Shown one piece after another: positions 22,401-35,993 of a stretch of 64,000 bases of DNA (its first letter is position 1; every line of letters begins with the position of its first letter). This stretch comes from Turbatrix aceti (lineage: Eukaryota > Nematoda > Chromadorea > Rhabditida > Panagrolaimidae). The stretch is from assembly GCA_963969345.1 (NCBI GenBank), contig OZ017767.1:7840739-7904738 (forward strand). The letters run 5' to 3'. The notes below the pieces were generated by a model. The model saw only the letters and a program-made list of their open reading frames with translations, searched no databases and was not told where the DNA came from. A program made the translations under genes and the position numbers.

Positions 22401-24833
22401 CTCCACCCCGTTCCCGGGCCTGAGAAAATGAGAAAACAAAAAAACTAAAGCGCAGCATTTTGACGCAACATCAAAAATGTTGTTGCAGCCTGAATTTTTT
22501 TTTTACGTTCTGCTTGCTACGTTCACTTTTTTTACCTACGAGTTTCTTGGATCAAAGCCGGTTAGTCGCCTCGACCTGGGCCCTTGGGACGGGGGCTGGC
22601 TGAACCGTGGGTACACAAAGCGTGTATTTTTAGCTTCAAAAACAAAGAAAGAACTTTGATTCAGGTAAAAACGTAAAATTTTACCTCTTTTCCAAACGGT
22701 ACCAAAAAATTTTTGGGGTTGGATTTTTGCATTTTCGAACAGGTAAAATTTTTTTTTTTACAATTTACAATTTTTTTTCCCATCAGGTAAAAATGGTATT
22801 GATGCAAAAAAATTTAACGACGCGAAAAAAAAAATTTACGCTAAAGAAAAAAAATATACCGGTCAGCAAAGCCTTATTTCTATGTATTATTTTAGCCGAG
22901 CAGGACAGGACAGGTGATACGCAAATGCGCAAACACTGGCCTTCTGAGGCTTCTAGTCAGCGTGATAATCTCGCCGAAAACAATTCAACTGGCTTACGAA
23001 GCCCTAAAAATGAGGAGCAAGATTTTTTAGATTTTTTACAGAGACAGCAAAAAAAATATATGCATACAGGACAATGGTCTGAAACTTTTTTCATGTCGTC
23101 ATGACAGCCAAAAAAAAAGGGAAGGAAGAGTAGCCATCGGCAACCCCAGGCGGCAATGAGCCCTTCAATTTCGACTGCTGCGCCCCCGGGCACTGACGTA
23201 GACCTGGCACAGCACAGCAGAGGACGTGGGTACGTACGTATACGTACAAGTGCGCCATCCAGCAAACCAAGTCCAGCCAAAAGTGAAGGTACAAGTTCCG
23301 TGTAAGGCGTGTGAGCGAGAGGAAATAATAGGCGTGTGACGTAAATCGGAGGCAAACTAATGAGAGGGTGTCGAAATAAGAGGAAAGACAATAGGAATGC
23401 AAAATATCCGGCCCGGCGTAGGCAAAAAAAAAGTTTTTTTGGCACTCGTATGAGTGTAAGTGTATTTTTAATCTATCACGACGCGTACAAAAAAATGATG
23501 AAAGTATAAAGACGTCAAGAAACCCTTGAAGCAAAAAATATTCATTTTAAAAACAAAAAAAAGAGAGAGAAAAATGTTTTGCACTTTTTTTTGTCCCTGC
23601 AGGTGGGGGGCCATCATTTTTATTCAATTGACAAGAGTTTTTTGTTGGTTGCTGGAATTTTTTAAACATGAAAAATTTTAATTGACAAGCGTTTTTTGGT
23701 CGTTGTTTGAATTTTTTAATAACAAATGTTTATTTAAAATCGACATTTTTTTTTGTGTTGTTGGAATTTTTTAAAAGTGACAAAAAGGCAGAAAAAAGGG
23801 GCTTGTTTGATTTTTGAGGGGTTAAAAATGTTCCCCGGTTACAAAATTAGTCTGTAGTTAGTCTGGTGCACTGACTAATTGTCTGACTATGAGTAAAAAT
23901 TGTTCACCACGTCTGGAAGACTAACCAAAACGTCCTAATGCCTAATGTAAGACAAATTGTATAATACTATCACGCCGAAACAATTCGGTCGGTGCAATGC
24001 AAAAATGTGCTAAACATGGATGACTGTACAACACAGGTGTGTTCCATCCTAAAGCCCGACAGTCTACGACGAAAACAATCAACAACAACGAAGACAACGG
24101 GGTGAGTCAGGCTTGACGTAAAAGTTGAAGCCTAAAAGTTGTCATGAGTGTCCAAAAAGTTGCCACACCTGCCTGGGCCTACACAATAGCAAAGGCGAGG
24201 CCGACGCGGCGCGCCCTGATGACGCCTGGCTTCCCCAAAAGTATAATAAATACGTACAAGGCCAAAAAAAGGCAACACCGATCTGTCTGCAAAAAAAGAG
24301 CGTAGCAACCAACTCAACTTGTTTTTGTTTGGCCAAGGTCGGGGGTCTAAATCCACTTTTTTTTGCGTTGGCGTGAACGTGAACGTGAACGTAAACGTAA
24401 ACGCGGTGTCCTCGAGTCAAGTCGAGCGATCTCGTGTCAAGTGAAACTCATTTTTAAACGCTTTTTTTTCGTGTTGGCGTCACACAATGGATTTTGCCTT
24501 TTCCGGCCTTGAAAGAGAAATACAAAAAAAAATTGGAAACAAAAATCAAAATCAAAAGGAACCCAGAAGTGCTCTCTCAAAAGAAAAAATAAAATTTTGA
24601 GTTCTTCCGAAATCAAAAAAATAGTAGTTACAAATTTGACCGCGCCTTCTTTTCTTCTTTTTTTTCCCAGGAAATTGGCATCTGTGTTCCAAAAAATTTT
24701 TTTTGTCAGTCTGTTCTATGCATATTTCCTGAGTTTATGAGTGAGCAAAAAAAGTTAAAAAACGGAAGACAAAAAATCGCCGCGGGTTTTTCTCTTTCGG
24801 CGTTTGCCAGGTTCATAATTCATTCAAAGTATG
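19413..24833. other. Gene-poor region left of the palindrome
   Basis: No supported gene. It contains AT-rich low-complexity DNA (20340-20600), a short ATGGATGG repeat (22050), a GC-rich patch near 22180-22400 with a C run, and a GTGAACGTGAACGTAAACG repeat near 24375. Several open frames of 60-160 codons lack conserved features or splice support. Confidence 0.5.
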
Positions 24834-24835
24834 TA

Positions 24836-27800
24836 CAGTAGCGCGCAAAAGTACAAGTGTGAACATTAATTTGTACCGTGCTCTGTTCAAACGTGTTGGT
24901 TGGGGCTCAAATTTTTTTTGGTAAACACCCTTGCGTCTAGCCTCAGCATTGCCAAGTTTCAGACAGATTCGTTAAAAAATGGATTTTTGCGATATCGATT
25001 TGTACAGTGCGCGCAAGCAAAAGTCCAAGTGTAAGGTGCGTTTTCTGAAGCGAAGAAGCATTTCTTGAAGTATGATGGCGTTTATTGCGTTTATATATAG
25101 TATTTTGTATGTTTTATTGATTTGAAACGTATATTGCACGAGACATAGATTTTATCGGGAAAATGAAGATGACAAAAGGTCATTTCAAAGGTTTACTCCT
25201 CTAGGTTGGCTTCGAAGGCTCTGGACATCGGGAATTTAGTTTTATCCACCGTCCCAGTGCTTGCAATGATAGCAGTAACTGTTTGCACAATTTATAAACA
25301 CAGCCAACCCTCTGTCGTTACAAACACGGACAATAAAAAAAATTTTCTAATGTTGAGGTAGAACTTCGAGTTGGCTCAAGTTGATAAAAATGAAAATTGC
25401 AGGCAACGGGGAGGTGATAAAATTAGTCCTGTGGTTCTAAAACAATGCCTACAAGTTGCCAAACATAATTGATAACATTTCTCCTCAGTGACATGTTTTT
25501 CCCCACAGAAGTGGAAGACGCTAAAATATTTCACAAGTTTAAGTCAATATCGAAAAATTGAGCATTATCAAAAATTCTACCGAAGCCATAAATAAAGTGT
25601 GAATCAGTTTCTGTTGTGTGTTTAGTGGTACGTTGATCGTTTTCAAAGTAAAAAACCATATAAGACGATGACAACAAAAATTTTTTTCAACAGCCTGTTT
25701 TTTTAACGTTTTTCAAAAACTCAAAGTAGACCTCACAGTAATTCATTTTTTGCGTTTATACAACAAAAAGCATCCGGAGTTCGGCCCAGAAGCCAAAACT
25801 TGCTATTACTGCTTTTTCAGAAAACACCACAGGAAAATTCTGCAACAACTCTTTTAGTGCATTTTTCGTTCAAACTGCGATCAGCATTTATAAATTTAGT
25901 GATCAGGCGCAATATTTTTGAATTATAATAATTTTGTCATTTCATTGTACTGTGAAACTATTTTTACAATTTTTTTGCACATTGCGTCCATGATTTTTTT
26001 ATGATGCGTTTTATTCTCAATCAACATAAAAACAATAACAAAAACAACAACAAAGTAATGGAAAAAAGACGGTAGAGGAATACCCTTACGCAGTAGCATA
26101 GCTCGGCTACTGCGCCACCCCGATAGTTTGGCCATTGCGCCAGCCCAACGCAGTAACATAACTTGGCTACTGCGTCAAAGAGGAGAGGGAAGCAGCACGC
26201 CGCAATAGCGTAACTTGGCTATTGTGTCGAGATGGGAGTTGAAAAAATTTACACGACGATTACAATTACAAAAAATGATACTTTATCCGTTGAAGAGCAT
26301 TGTCCAAGAAAAATGATAAAAAAAATATCCAGTAACAAATCAAAAAAGGATGATTTTAGAGAAACAATTACGACGACGATGTTAGCTATTTTAGAGGCGA
26401 TTTTGATTAACTTGGGTCAATTTCCACGAGCAGCGAAGAGGGTAGCCATCCGAGTAAGCCGAATCCTGAAAAATAACACGAAATAAACGCCATAAGAAGA
26501 AAACAGACAAAAAAACTCAAAAAACGATCAGAAAAAACTCATGTAACTCTACGAAAAATTGGACAAACGAACAACGTTGTAGTGTGGATTGTTTGTCCGA
26601 CTTTTCGTGGCAGGGCAATCAAAGATAACTGTTCTGACTTTCTTGATTACATGAGTTTTTTCTGATCGTTTTTTGAGTTTTTTTGTCTGTTTTCTTCTTC
26701 TGGCGTTTATTTCGTGTTATTTTTCAGGATTCGGCTTACTCGGATGGCTACCCTCTTCGCTGCTCGTGGAAATTGACCCAAGTTAATCAAAATCGCTTCT
26801 AAAATAGCTAACATCGTCGTCGTAATTGTTTCTCTAAAATCATCCTTTTTTGATTTGTTACTGGATATTTTTTTTAATCATTTTTCTTGGACAATGCTCT
26901 TCAACGGATAAAGTATCATTTTTTGTAATTGTAATCGTCGTGTAAATTTTTTCAACTCCCATCTCGACACAATAGCCAAGTTACGCTATTGCGGCGTGCT
27001 GCTTCCCTCTCCTCTTTGACGCAGTAGCCAAGTTATGTTACTGCGTTGGGCTGGCGCAATGGCCAAACTATGTCGGGGTGGCGCAGTAGCCGAGCTATGC
27101 TACTGCGTAAGGGTATTCCTCTACCGTATTTTTTCCATTACTTTGTTGTTGTTTTTTGTTATTGTTTTTTGTTATTGTTTTTATGTTGATTGACAATAAA
27201 AAGTGTTTTTACGAAAAAAGTAATAATGCAAAAAAACCGTTTATTTAAATCAAACCGCCACCGTGTATCAGATTGAATAAAAACGCAACATTTACGTTCA
27301 TGTTTGGACTAGGTGTTCAAAATTATCGAATAAAAAGAGAAGAAGCGTCAACAGGTCGTTCGCGACTCAGGTTATCAGAAAAAAAGAGATTTTAGGCAAA
27401 TAGGCGTCTCGAACATGTCTGAAAAGTAAATTTGCCATAATTACGCATCATGGAAAATGATTCCGAGTTTCGGGGCAACTACGATGGAATATGCTTTTTT
27501 GAAGCACTTTACGTTGTAATAAAGTAAACGCTGAAAATAAGTGCAAAAAAAAGGCTCATAAAAAAAATTTTTGTTGTCATCGTCTTATATCTTACCACCT
27601 TCTTCCGACCAATTGTCATCTACCACAATGTTGGGGTTTATCGGAGTTACAGGTTTATCGTCCCGTTCTTTGCGGAAACAGGTGGATAAGCGGAAAGTGG
27701 TTGTCATTTGTATTTGGCAACTTGTAGGCATTGTCTTAGAACCACAGGGCTAATTTTATCACATCCACGTTGCCTGCGATTTTCATTTTTATCAACTTGA

Positions 27801-28340
27801 GCCAACTCGAAGTTCTACCTCAACATTAGAAAAAACTTTTTATCGTTCGTGTTTGTAACGATAGAGGGTTGGCTGCGTTTATGAATTGTGCAGACAATTA
27901 CTGCTATCACTTCAAGCACTGGGACGGTGGATAAAACTAAATTCCCGATGTCCAGAGCCTTCGAAGCCAACCTAGAGGAGTAAACCTTTGAAATGACCTT
28001 TTGTCATCTTCATTTTCCCGATAAAATCTATGTCTCGTGCAATATACGTTTCAAATCAATAAAACATACAAAATACTATATATAAACGCAATAAACGCCA
28101 TCATACTTCAAGAAATGCTTCTTCGCTTCAGAAAACGCACCTTACACTTGGACTTTTGCTTGCGCGCACTGTACAAATCGATATCGCAAAAATCCATTTT
28201 TTAACGAATCTGTCTGAAACTTGGTAATGCTGAGGCTAGACGCAAGGGTGTTTACCAAAAAAAATTTGAGCCCCAACCAACACGTTTGAACAGAGCACGG
28301 TACAAATTAATGTTCACACTTGTACTTTTGCGCGCTACTG
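24836..28340. mobile_element. Palindromic Tc1/mariner-type foldback element with IR/DR ends
   Basis: 3505-bp inverted repeat flanked by TA (24834-24835 and 28341-28342), the Tc1/mariner target site. The arms are about 1.7 kb each (24836-26546 and 26647-28340), nearly identical, with some indels around 25440-25800 versus 27370-27770. The spacer is 100 bp. Both ends start CAGTAGCGCGCAAAAGTACA. A related motif, TACAGTGCGCGCAAGCAAAA, recurs 169 bp further in at 25003, and as its mirror ending at 28173. Such paired transposase-binding repeats (IR/DR) are known from Sleeping Beauty-like elements. I find no transposase; the longest arm ORF (26232-26486, 84 codons) is unrecognised and present in mirror image. 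It is presumably non-autonomous. Confidence 0.85.
26089..26226. repeat. Tandem short hairpins in the left arm of the palindrome
   Basis: Three 26-bp imperfect palindromes of the form CGCAGTAGC-N8-GGCTACTGCG lie at 26089-26114, 26149-26174 and 26201-26226, with a related half-site near 26130. Their mirror set lies at 26968-27107 in the right arm. Confidence 0.7.
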
Positions 28341-28342
28341 TA

Positions 28343-31300
28343 TAATACATTCGTTCACGGGGTCCTTATCCCCCCTCTCTTCCGGTCGGTTGAAGACCTT
28401 TCCATTTCCTATGAAGAATAATAGATGCAGACGAGTTGTGGCAATTAGCGGGCCCTGTGTCTCGAGGCCGGGGCTGTCCTGTCCATCTCTCATCCCTCCT
28501 TCACGCCGCTGCCGGCGGCCGGTAACCGGCCAATTATCATATTTGTGCTCGAGATATAGTACATAGTACTACCATTGTTTTGTTTTCTGTTATAATTCCC
28601 TAATTCTAATTCCTGGCAAAAGGGAAAGTATGTATGTACAATGCTTTGAAGACTGGTTTTTTTTGCAAAATGTGCTTGAGACTGCAAAGACAATGACAAT
28701 GACAAAGACAAAGACAAAGAGGCTGGTTTTTTCACGGATAAATCGACCGGTCCACTCGAGACTGATGTAAGAGGGAAGTTCACGGCATCGTTCAAAAAAA
28801 TGATTCACGCAAAAAAATTTGAAATTCGAACTTAATTATCTACATAAATAAATAAATATTTATTTAAATAAGTACTTTTTTTGTGAAAAAAAAAGTGACG
28901 CGGCACCTAATATAAAAGATGACACATTCCGTCACTATGAAAAAATGCGGGTTGCAATGTTTCCGAGTATGTATATAACGCTATGACTTCATGCGTGACC
29001 CGACACCCTAGCTAAGCCATGCGCGAAAGTATCGTCTTTTTTGGACTTGAAAGCAAACATTGTATAATATTTATATTTATTTATTACTTTTATTGATGCC
29101 AAAGAAAATCATGTAAAAAAAAGTTTATTAGAAGGTTTAAAAAAAAAATTGAGTGCTTATTTTTTTCATTAAATCCAATTTATTAAATTATTGGGTTTCG
29201 AAAAAAGAAAACGTATATGCTAATTTTTTTTAAATTAAATTTGATAGCAGTAAAAAAAAAACAGGGAAAATTTAGTTATTTCTGAAGAATTAATGTATTT
29301 AATAACTTAGGTAAGCCTGGCTAATAAACAACAGAAAATAGATGCTTCAAATTAAAAGTAAACAAAAAGGGATACAAAGCGCATCAAAACAATTTGTGAA
29401 AGAAACATCACCACAAAGACATCAGAAATTATCATTTTTGGTGTCTCACGTAATTTTTTGTAATGTATTATACATAATTTTGATAGTTCAAGAACATATA
29501 TATTTATAAAAAACGACAGTTGGAATTTTTATAACTGTTTAGAAAAAAATATAAATTCATAAATACAAAATGATATTTTACTTCAAATCGTGCGGAATCT
29601 CACATTTCTTCAAACTGATACCACACAGAGACGGAGAGTAACAAGGATACATCACGGTTTTAAATTAAATAAATTCTAATCTGTTTGAAACCTGGACTTT
29701 TTTGTTCGCTTTACAAGTGCGGCTTCTTCGAACAAACACCTCAGGCGGTCAATGTGAATCAAGCGGGTAAGGTAAAAGTCATTATCGTGCCACATCCGGA
29801 AGCGTTTATCGTAATTGCGGTCTTACACATGACATGTGTAAGACATTGTGCTAACATACTTTGTACATCAATTCTGCAAATATGTACTATGTATAATACT
29901 ATGTTTTACCTGTCTTTGATGTTCGAGAAACAGAGATAAGAACCCGGACTTTAGCAGATCACAAGGGGGTTACCAAGTCAAAAAAAAAGACTTTTCGTTG
30001 AATTCTGTGAGAAAGAACGTTAGAATTTCTTCCCAAGTCAATGACGTAAATGGGCGATACCCTACGTTCAACGTCCAATGTGCAAAATCAACACCAAAAA
30101 GAATCGAATACGGTGAACAAAAATTTTACGAGGACAATAACATCGGTAGTTGTGTTCAAAAAAAACGTAACATATTTTTTATAAATATTCAATGAAGTGA
30201 CAAGAGTAAACATCACTTATGTACACGGATACCCAAAAAAATAAGGTATATTATCACGTATACTTTTTACCTGGACTCGATGACAAAAAGAAGTAAATAT
30301 TAAAAAATAGGAACCGTGTTCAGGTAACAGAAAGCATTTTTAAATACGTAAAACATAAGTAAAGCATATTTTTTCTCCACTACAGCAATTTTTATAAATA
30401 ACAACATCAAGGCCGGTTCGAATTGTTTTTGTAGTTTTATTTCACCTGTTTGCCACTATTTTAGCCGCACTGATTAGATCTGAAAGTTTTTATTCGAATG
30501 GTAACGAATTCCAGGTGGCTTCAAAGTGCGAAAGACTGTAGATTACAATGAATCAGACAAAAAAAATTAGGAACAGCGTTTTCTGAAAATCTACTATTAT
30601 GATAATTTTTCATTTTTTTCACCTGTTTTATATCATCCCCCACATTTTTAACCGAATACGAATGCATCAACGATTGCTATGTTTGTACGATTTTTCTTAA
30701 AATAACCTTTCCTGCAAAAATGAAAAAAAGTAATAATTGCAAACAATTTTTCATTTATTTATTTCTTTCTTTATTTTTGGATCCTCTCGGAATTCAAAAA
30801 AACGAACGACACATTTATTAGATCCGTAGAAAAAATGCATGAACTTTTTTTTTAAATAACACAGAGGGATCCACACACAAGAAAAAAAGTGACTTGGCTT
30901 CCTGACATTTATCAATTGTATTTATTTCGTGTTCCGTGTACTATTTTCGTCGAAATTCGGACGCATGTTGTCAGAACTTTTTCCAGTGTTGCCAGATTTA
31001 GACACATTCCGGCAACGTGCCAATTATTTGTTTTTCAAAATTAAAAAAAAATAATTTTTTTTTTATTTTTTTTAATTTTTAATTTTTTTTTTTATTTAAT
31101 TCTTTTTTATTACAATTTTTTTCGAACCTTTAAGAAAACTTGTTTGGATGTTGAAATGAACTTTCAACCCTTAATGTTACCAATTAGCAGCTCATTAGGT
31201 GGCACCGAGTCCATTTCTTTCATTATTTGCACTTTTTCCAGGATCCTTCGGGTAAGATGTCCTCAGGGATCCTTCAGCATAAATTATGCACTTGGCAGTC

Positions 31301-34300
31301 AGAACGAGTCGTTTTTGATCCTTTTATTTATTAGCTAGACTCATGCGCTGGGTGGGTGGGCGTTGACTCATCCTGACCCGTCAACCTGACTTTTAAGACA
31401 CAGCCTTTTTCCTGGCATTTGTGTTTGCCAGGAATGAGAATTAAATAAAAACGTGTATGTAATCTTAAGACGACCGCCTTTCCAAACAACAAACAAACAA
31501 AAATAGCCTTGGTACAACTGGGGTCGGTGTAATCCTTTTAGCACGGCACCAAACAAAACACAGATGTTGTCCGAGTCGGCGTCCATCCGACTTTTGCCTT
31601 TTGCCTTTGGCCGAGGTTTAGCCGAGTTCAGTCGATCAAAGATGCGGCTTTGGCTTTGACGATAAAAATGTTTGATTTCTTAGTTATTATTTTTTTGCCA
31701 CACATATGTTGATAAATAATTTTTTTTTTTTTTTGTTGAAAAAAACACGATTTATTCCATGTTTTACGAAAATGTGCCAAATGTTGCGTGTTCAGTATTT
31801 TTTTGTATATTTTTTGTGGACAAGGTGTGTTTGCAGATAAAAAAATTTTTCCTGCAAATGTCACGCCACTCGAGAGTCTCGAGACTGCTCGTTATGGACC
31901 AAGTGTTTTTCTGTTTTTCATTCATGTGGATTTTTATTAGTAGGACAGCAGACGAGGTTCAAGTACCCAAGTTGTAGGTGGCAGTGTCAACTTTTAGTAT
32001 TACACATTTGTAAAGTTTGTCTGTCTGTTGTTTGGTCGCTTGTCCCGAAATACAACTTTTTGCAGAAAAAAACACTGAATATTGTCTACGCAAATAGACC
32101 GAATTAAATTTTTTTAGACTTGTTTTTGACTAAGTTTGTTATGTATTTATTTTTACGCACTGCTTGTTTTTGGCGGCATCAAATGACAAAGGATTAAAAA
32201 AAATATTTTTTAGTGCATGCTGCGTGCAACTTTTTTTGCTGGGGTATTTATTTTTATGTATGACGTGATCTTTTTTTTGGTCTATCCGGAAAAGCGTGTT
32301 TTTTTTGTATCCGACCTTGGGCCTGTAATAGGGTGATTACGAACATCTACATCTCTTTGGCGGTCGTGTCGATGGTGGCACATGCCATGCCATTTGGTAT
32401 AGGGAGGCTAATGTAATTTCACCCGGGTGAAATATAATAAAAAAAAAGAGAACAGGATTCATTACGGATTCGGCTTACACGTTGGCAAACAACTTTTGGT
32501 CTATTTTTTCCCAGAACCATGGGTGCAACATGGAAGAAAACACAAATCTGACGTGGACTCATGTTAGGCACCGGAATCGGATTCGGAAACGGAATCGGAA
32601 ACAGCGGGCGGCTTTCGGCATTTCAACTTGCACTTAAAATTTTCTATTTTCTTTCTGACGTGCTCAATTTAATTTCTTCCATTTTTTATACATTTTTCGA
32701 CCTCACTTACCTTTTTTTGTTTCTCCAAACAAAGGCTCAGTGATCAGAAAGGTGTCACTCCCAGTCAACGTCACTTTTTTTCAAATAATATTATTCAAAA
32801 CCGAAAAACTGTCAAATGTTTTTTTTTTCGGCCAACGTTGGTTACGTCTGTTGGTTGGTGGTTGCCGGTAGCGACGTTGTAGCCCCTCGGAAAAAAAGGA
32901 TAGTATATTTCTCCTGTCCATAAGACACGCAGCAACTTTTTTTGTTTGTCCCTGCATCCAGGACACTCAAAAATTCATGAGAGCTGTCCATGCCTGACGA
33001 CTTTATCCACAACCAAGTGCCTGCTTCCCGCGACCAAAAAAAGTCCCAACCGCCCCAAAACTTTTTTTTTCCGGAGGAACAATAGGTCCAGGTTTTCGCG
33101 TAATCGTAATCGGCTGCTAAGCTGTTGACCGGGCAGTTGGGCTCAATTTCGTGTCAGGACCGGAAGTATAGTATACATTTCGGGCGGATCTTTGAAATGT
33201 TTTTTTTTGGGAAAGTTGAAAAAAAGTTTGGAGTAAAAATTGTTGTACAGGCTCTTTTTTTGGTTTCTTTGAACTTTTTTGCTTTTTTTGCATATAAATT
33301 TTCTGTTCCTTTTTGCAAACTGGTATGAGTTAGTCGAGTTGGCGAAATTGGCATCATTTTAACCTGCAACAGAAAATAAATGTCAATAAGCCAAATTTTT
33401 TTCAATTGAATAATTTTTTGTACTAGGATAAAATTGAAAAAAAAAGCAAGCGTAGGAGACCAAACGCGTCCCCTCCCCCCACGGCACGGTTCATTAGACT
33501 AACAGCATCGGACGTGAATTGCCCTTTTTTGTCGGTGTTGGCCGGCAGATCGGAAAGAACTGTACAAATTTTTTTTACGGTTGGTTACATAATAATTTTG
33601 TGTACAAAAATATTTATTTACTATGATTTGCAAGATTTTTTGGCTGCAAAAAAAAGGCAACCGACCGTCTGACCAAAAATTAAAGTTCCAAACTGGAATC
33701 AAAATTATGATGAAATCGTGTTGAGCTTTTGAGTGGGTTAAAAATTATTCATTTGGGTTCAAAAAAACCAAAATTGTAATTTTTGAATGGAAATAAAGGC
33801 GCTAATAAAAAATTTTTTTTCCCATCCCATCCTATTCATTTTCATTTTTTTGTGTGTGCCGGAAAAGCTGGCGGCATTGGATAAAATTTGTCGCCAACAT
33901 GACTCATTTTACCTCAATGGCATATTTTTTTAACGTCAAAGAATTTTTTTTTACAAAAAAAAATTAGTTTTATTATGCGTTTCCAAAACAAAATTCGAAT
34001 TCCCAACGCAAAAATCTCAAAGCTCAAGATTCTAAAAACTGATCTTGCATATCCGATTTCAACTTTTCAACTTTCCAGAAACATTAGATACACATTTTTT
34101 ACCCATGTGCGTTTCCGTTGTGTTTTTTTTCATGTTAAAGGTAAACAACTTTTTCTAACTAAAAAAAATCCGTAGAACACACCAGGAACTTTTGAAATTT
34201 TACGTGCCGTGCCGCAAATATTATAGTTTTGACCTTTTTCTTTATTTAATTAACGAAATCAAAGTCTGTTTGAAAACAATACTAGCATCACTTTTTTCCA

Positions 34301-34892
34301 GAATTTAGTTTTTTTTCCGTGCTTTGACTGACGCCTGACGCATGCATGCTAGGTAAACCTGCCTGACTGTCCTGTCCCGCCTACAGCAGACAGACTCTTG
34401 ACTTGACACGCCGTCGTCGTAACTCGATTACCCCCATCCACGCGCCCAGCATGCGACTGACTTCAAAACGTATTAGGTGGATGGCGCGGCGCAAAAAACT
34501 GAGAAAATTGGGTCTCCTGTCGTAAACTCATTTTATTCCGTTATTCCGTCCGGTTGCCAGGGCACACGTACGTAAAACTGCCAGGACCGGGCAGGTGCAT
34601 TGTTCAAATTACAATTTTTTTTTCCGGAAACGAAGGGCTTTGTCGGTGGCGGAAGGAATGGCATTTTGCATTGTTTTTGGTCCTCGTGGTTGGGCTTCCT
34701 CGTTTCTGGCAGGCATTAACTAACTGTTAGCATAACTGCCCTGCCCTGGCCCCGGTCATGGTTTTTTGTCCTGGTCGAGTCTGTGACGCGCACAATGCCG
34801 TTCTTACCCATCGGGCATTTATTTGTTTTTTCGAATTAGTATTTAGAATGCCTGCCGGCCAAGACAAGCCAAGCCGGTCAAGACGATGCCGA
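28343..34892. other. Gene-poor AT-rich region
   Basis: No supported gene or RNA. It contains an ACAATGACAAAGACAAAG run near 28690, dense A/T homopolymers (29150-31130) and a GGAATCGGATTCGGAAACGG run near 32568. Open frames here are short, A/T-rich and without splice or family support. Confidence 0.5.
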
Positions 34893-35332
34893 CCAGGGAT
34901 AGGCGAACGTTCGTGTTCGTCCGAGTTCGCTTGCAAACAAATTCAAATTTTTGCGTTCGTATTTGTTCGAAAACAGATTTGCTTTGTTCGAATTCGTTCG
35001 CGAACAAAGATAAATTTTCCGAACAGATAAAACGAACAAAAACAAATTGATTTTATTTTTCCAAAAATGGCAAATAGCGTCAATTGTCTTCGGCAATAAA
35101 AAGTGTAGGAAAACTGTCACCAAAAAACGTAAAAACGCATTGTATCGAAGTTTACGTTTTTATGGCCAGTTTTAACAAAATTTTGTATAAAGTATGCTAA
35201 AAATGTGTTCGTTGTTTGTTCGCGTTCGTTCGCGAACACTGACAAAATTGTTCGTGTTCGTTCGATTTCTCGAACAAACTTAACAAAATGTTAGTGTTCG
35301 TTCGAGAACAAAAAAAAACGGCCCATCCCTAG
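34893..35332. mobile_element. GTTCG-rich MITE, possibly hAT-like
   Basis: 440-bp element with terminal inverted repeats CCAGGGATAGGC (34893-34904) and, reversed, CTAGGGATGGGC (35332-35321). Both sub-terminal regions are packed with GTTCG/CGAAC motifs (for example GAACGTTCGTGTTCGTCCGA on the left and GTTCGCGTTCGTTCGCGAAC on the right). The middle is AT-rich and non-coding. CAGGG-type ends with many short sub-terminal repeats suggest a non-autonomous hAT element. I see no clear 8-bp target duplication. Confidence 0.5.
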
Positions 35333-35993
35333 TCAGAATGCTTCCCACCCAGCTGCTCATTTTTCGGCACTTGTTTATTTTTTTATGTTTTACAAACTGT
35401 TCGAATGTGCGTGTACTCATAGAAGTTCAAGTTCATTTTGTAAAAAAATGGAAAAAATGCGTTGTTGGGGTGATGCGCGACGAAATTTGTTGAAAATGAG
35501 TTTTTCCAAAGTCCATGGACGTCATTCAGAGGGATTTTGTATGTTTTCAGCTTTCCAGGCCACCCTGGCATTTAAAAAACCTTCCTGATCCTATCTCATC
35601 CGGGTAGATGAACGGATTCCCTCCGGCATGCATTCGCGAGTGAACGATGCATCTCGAAGATTAGCCCCGATTTGCTTTTTTTTCCTAGGTGTTTGTTTTC
35701 ACGCCCCATTTTGTAATGTCCTGGCTGCACTGTTCTGGCCGGAGGGAGACTCACAGCCATGGCCGTGCACCCTCCAGTCAACTGACCTGGCATCCATTGT
35801 CTGGGCATTTTTTTGATGAATAATTTTATTATTTCTTCCCCCCCCCCACTCCATCGTGTAGCGTTGCCGTCAGTCAGTCAGTCAGTCGGTCGCGTCGATT
35901 CGATATAGCCCCAAAAAAACTGACTGAGCGAAACAAAAACCCCCTAACAAGTGTCCCGTTGTTGGTTGCAGAGGTATAGTACATATACTTCAA
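35333..35993. other. Upstream region of the 35994 open frame
   Basis: No gene seen. It includes a C run near 35840 and a GTCAGTCAGTCAGTC repeat near 35868. Confidence 0.45.

Noticed and set aside
22957..23534. Minus-strand open frames up to 162 codons
   Set aside because: Phe/Leu/Ser-rich, overlapping each other in different frames, with no splice or motif support.
26232..26486. 84-codon frame inside the palindrome as a transposase
   Set aside because: No DDE or helix-turn-helix motif that I can recognise; it is too short, and it is mirrored in the other arm.
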